DNA from: CAYZBM01 sp964476705
Lineage (GTDB): Bacteria > Pseudomonadota > Alphaproteobacteria > Rickettsiales > UBA6187
Assembly: GCA_964476705.1 (NCBI GenBank)
Contig: CAYZBM010000021.1
Location: forward strand, 1 to 26,805
DNA length: 26,805 nucleotides
Reading direction: 5' to 3'
Of the stretch, positions 25,427 through 26,805 are shown piece after piece; the first letter of the stretch is position 1; each line of letters opens with the position of its first letter. The position numbers and the translations under genes were made by a program. The notes beneath the pieces are model-generated. The model did not search any database. It was not told the DNA's origin and saw nothing but the letters and a program-made list of their open reading frames with translations.

Positions 25427-25577
25427 TATAGTATTTTAAGTTTGAATGGATCCTGAATAAAACATAAAATTTAATATATATTTTTGTTATAAGCATATGT
25501 TTTTTCAGGATATGTAGCATTATAGAAATAATTTAATATATGTATTATTGTGATAAATCATTTCTTAATCTACTATA
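25427..25577 (+). repeat. Dispersed palindromic (MITE-like) element, copy 3
   Basis: This full copy starts TATAGTATTTT (25427) and ends ATCTACTATA (25577), with terminal inverted repeats TATAGTA/TACTATA. The first hairpin pairs 25450-25466 with 25496-25511 (ATCCTGAATAAAACATA with TATGTTTTTTCAGGAT) and is perfect except for one extra T. The second hairpin pairs GAAATAATTT (25525-25534) with AAATCATTTC (25555-25564), nine of ten positions. It shares TTTTTTCAGGATATGTAGCA with copies 1 and 2. It sits between alkC and pdxH, both on the minus strand, with its right end 15 bases from the alkC stop. Confidence 0.8.
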
Positions 25578-25592
25578 GTTAAAAATTATTAT

Positions 25593-26693
25593 TCAAATTA
25601 TATCAAATTCTTGATTGGCAAAATTCATCCCATTTACAATTAAGCTAATCTTATGCTTTCCTTTATAATGTTTTCTAGTACTTAAGTCTTTAAAAATATG
25701 TTTTTTTTGACAGTTAAAAATAGATTTATTATTAGCTTTATGACCAATTTGGAATATTTTTTTAGCAGATTTATTATTATTTCTGGCAAAATCTATAGCA
25801 TATTCAATCCGTAAAAATTTTTCTGGGTAATTTTTTAAATCTAAAGAAAAATCTATTTCTATTTTTTCGCCTAATTTTATACTTTTTTTATTAAGGTTAA
25901 AATTAAGTAATTTTATATCTTGGCTATTGCCAACATTAAATAGTTCTAATATCTCTTGATTGCCGCTTTTTAATAGATTACGACAAGCTCTTTTTAGGAG
26001 ATGGTCGGTTAGACTATCTTCTCCATACCACTCTTTAGCTATAGCAATAACCTTTTTGGGATGATCTTTAGTTATATCATTTAAGTTATTAGCAACACTT
26101 TTTCTTACATACTCAGTTGGATCAGTTTTTAAATTTTCTAAGATTGGGATTATGGGAGTAGGGTCCTTAATTAGTTCATTTAAATGTTGGCCCCACGGTA
26201 ATCTAGGCCTTGTTCCTTCTGAAGATAATCTTCTTACATGATAATTTTGATGTTTTGACCAGGTGAGCATTTGTTTTAACATCCGTTCTTGGTCTTGGAC
26301 TATAAAAGGTCTAACTGCGAATTCAGCCGAAGAAATTTGCGTATAATTTTCTAAAGCGTTAATCGAAATATCCCAATCATTTAGGCCATAAAGACTTACA
26401 TAATGCGGAAATATAATATAAGCAAAATTGCTAAGGCGACCAAAATTATGTGTTTGTTTACTTATGTTATTTAGTATATTTATTGCTTCTGGATATTTAT
26501 TTGGTAAAATCTCATGCAGTGCCAGTGCGATATTGTGCATACGTTCTTTTAAAGATTTATTATCCCAGTTAGTATCTATATTAAAACTAATAAATTTTTT
26601 ATGATTAAGTTTAGGATCTGTTTTTCTTATGATATCGGCAAATTCAGTTATGAATTCCGCGCTAAAATATAAGTCTTTTAAGATTGTACTCAT
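25593..26693 (-). CDS. alkC: DNA alkylation repair protein, AlkC-type HEAT-like glycosylase with Ig-like domain
   Basis: This 366-residue protein belongs to the AlkC branch of the HEAT-like-repeat (AlkC/AlkD) DNA glycosylases, which excise 3-methyladenine and 3-methylcytosine-type lesions without base flipping. The family signature HVRRLSSEGTRPRLPW (152-167) is clear. It is followed by helical repeats such as EYVRKSVANNLNDITKDHP (194-212) and HLLKRACRNLLKSGN (231-245). From about 256 the sequence turns beta-rich (IKLGEKIEIDFSLDLKN, then KGKHKISLIVNGM), matching the Ig-like C-terminal domain of the longer AlkC subtype. It has no signal peptide, and only a distant AAGAG precedes the ATG. The family call is firm; the activity of this protein is inferred. 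Positions 26694-26805 upstream are AT-rich with no further gene seen. Confidence 0.87.
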   Translation of the reverse strand: MSTILKDLYFSAEFITEFADIIRKTDPKLNHKKFISFNIDTNWDNKSLKERMHNIALALHEILPNKYPEAINILNNISKQTHNFGRLSNFAYIIFPHYVSLYGLNDWDISINALENYTQISSAEFAVRPFIVQDQERMLKQMLTWSKHQNYHVRRLSSEGTRPRLPWGQHLNELIKDPTPIIPILENLKTDPTEYVRKSVANNLNDITKDHPKKVIAIAKEWYGEDSLTDHLLKRACRNLLKSGNQEILELFNVGNSQDIKLLNFNLNKKSIKLGEKIEIDFSLDLKNYPEKFLRIEYAIDFARNNNKSAKKIFQIGHKANNKSIFNCQKKHIFKDLSTRKHYKGKHKISLIVNGMNFANQEFDII

Positions 26694-26805
26694 AAATTAT
26701 TGTTAATCTCTTGTAATAGTTGTTATTATTCTTTTTATTTTTTATATCTTTTATCATAGTACCCCACACTTTTATGTAAACGCCTGAGAAATCCGCCAAT
26801 TTAGC

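Overview
The window reads as a chromosomal segment of an AT-rich alphaproteobacterium, most likely a host-associated member of the Rickettsiales. Two things support this. The genes are strongly AT-biased throughout. The gene order is the alphaproteobacterial one, with all fourteen complex I genes nuoA to nuoN followed by birA, coaX and the RNase J gene. The family (Rickettsiaceae, Midichloriaceae or another lineage) cannot be fixed from the sequence alone.

Layout. Positions 1-343 carry no gene but hold one full and one decayed copy of a palindromic repeat, in opposite orientations. On the minus strand, 344-3631 encodes a 1095-residue protein. It is recognisable as a very divergent phosphoenolpyruvate carboxylase (PEPC) fold with damaged active-site motifs, a Pro/Thr-rich N terminus and a perfect IQ (calmodulin-binding type) motif near its C terminus. 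A second repeat copy (3717-3870) separates it from htpG (Hsp90, minus strand, 3882-5762). A short plus-strand orphan gene for a coiled-coil protein (6016-6699) follows.

From 6803 to 24818 every gene is on the plus strand and tightly packed: nuoA-N, birA, coaX, rnj and a queD-type gene. The largest gap is about 90 bases, and several genes overlap or lie within 2-4 bases of each other. This looks like one or a few long transcription units. They supply the proton-pumping NADH:quinone oxidoreductase, protein biotinylation, the first step of CoA synthesis, RNA processing and decay, and a pterin or deazapurine enzyme. The right end is convergent: pdxH (PNP/PMP oxidase) and a DNA glycosylase of the AlkC family with an Ig-like C-terminal domain lie on the minus strand, with a third full repeat copy (25427-25577) between them.

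The two most interesting items are the IQ-motif PEPC-like protein, a candidate pseudoenzyme or host-directed protein, and the dispersed two-hairpin element of about 150-170 bp. That element has TATAGTA/TACTATA ends, and two of its copies differ by what looks like a compensatory base-pair change in one stem. No tRNA, rRNA, CRISPR array or transposase gene was seen.
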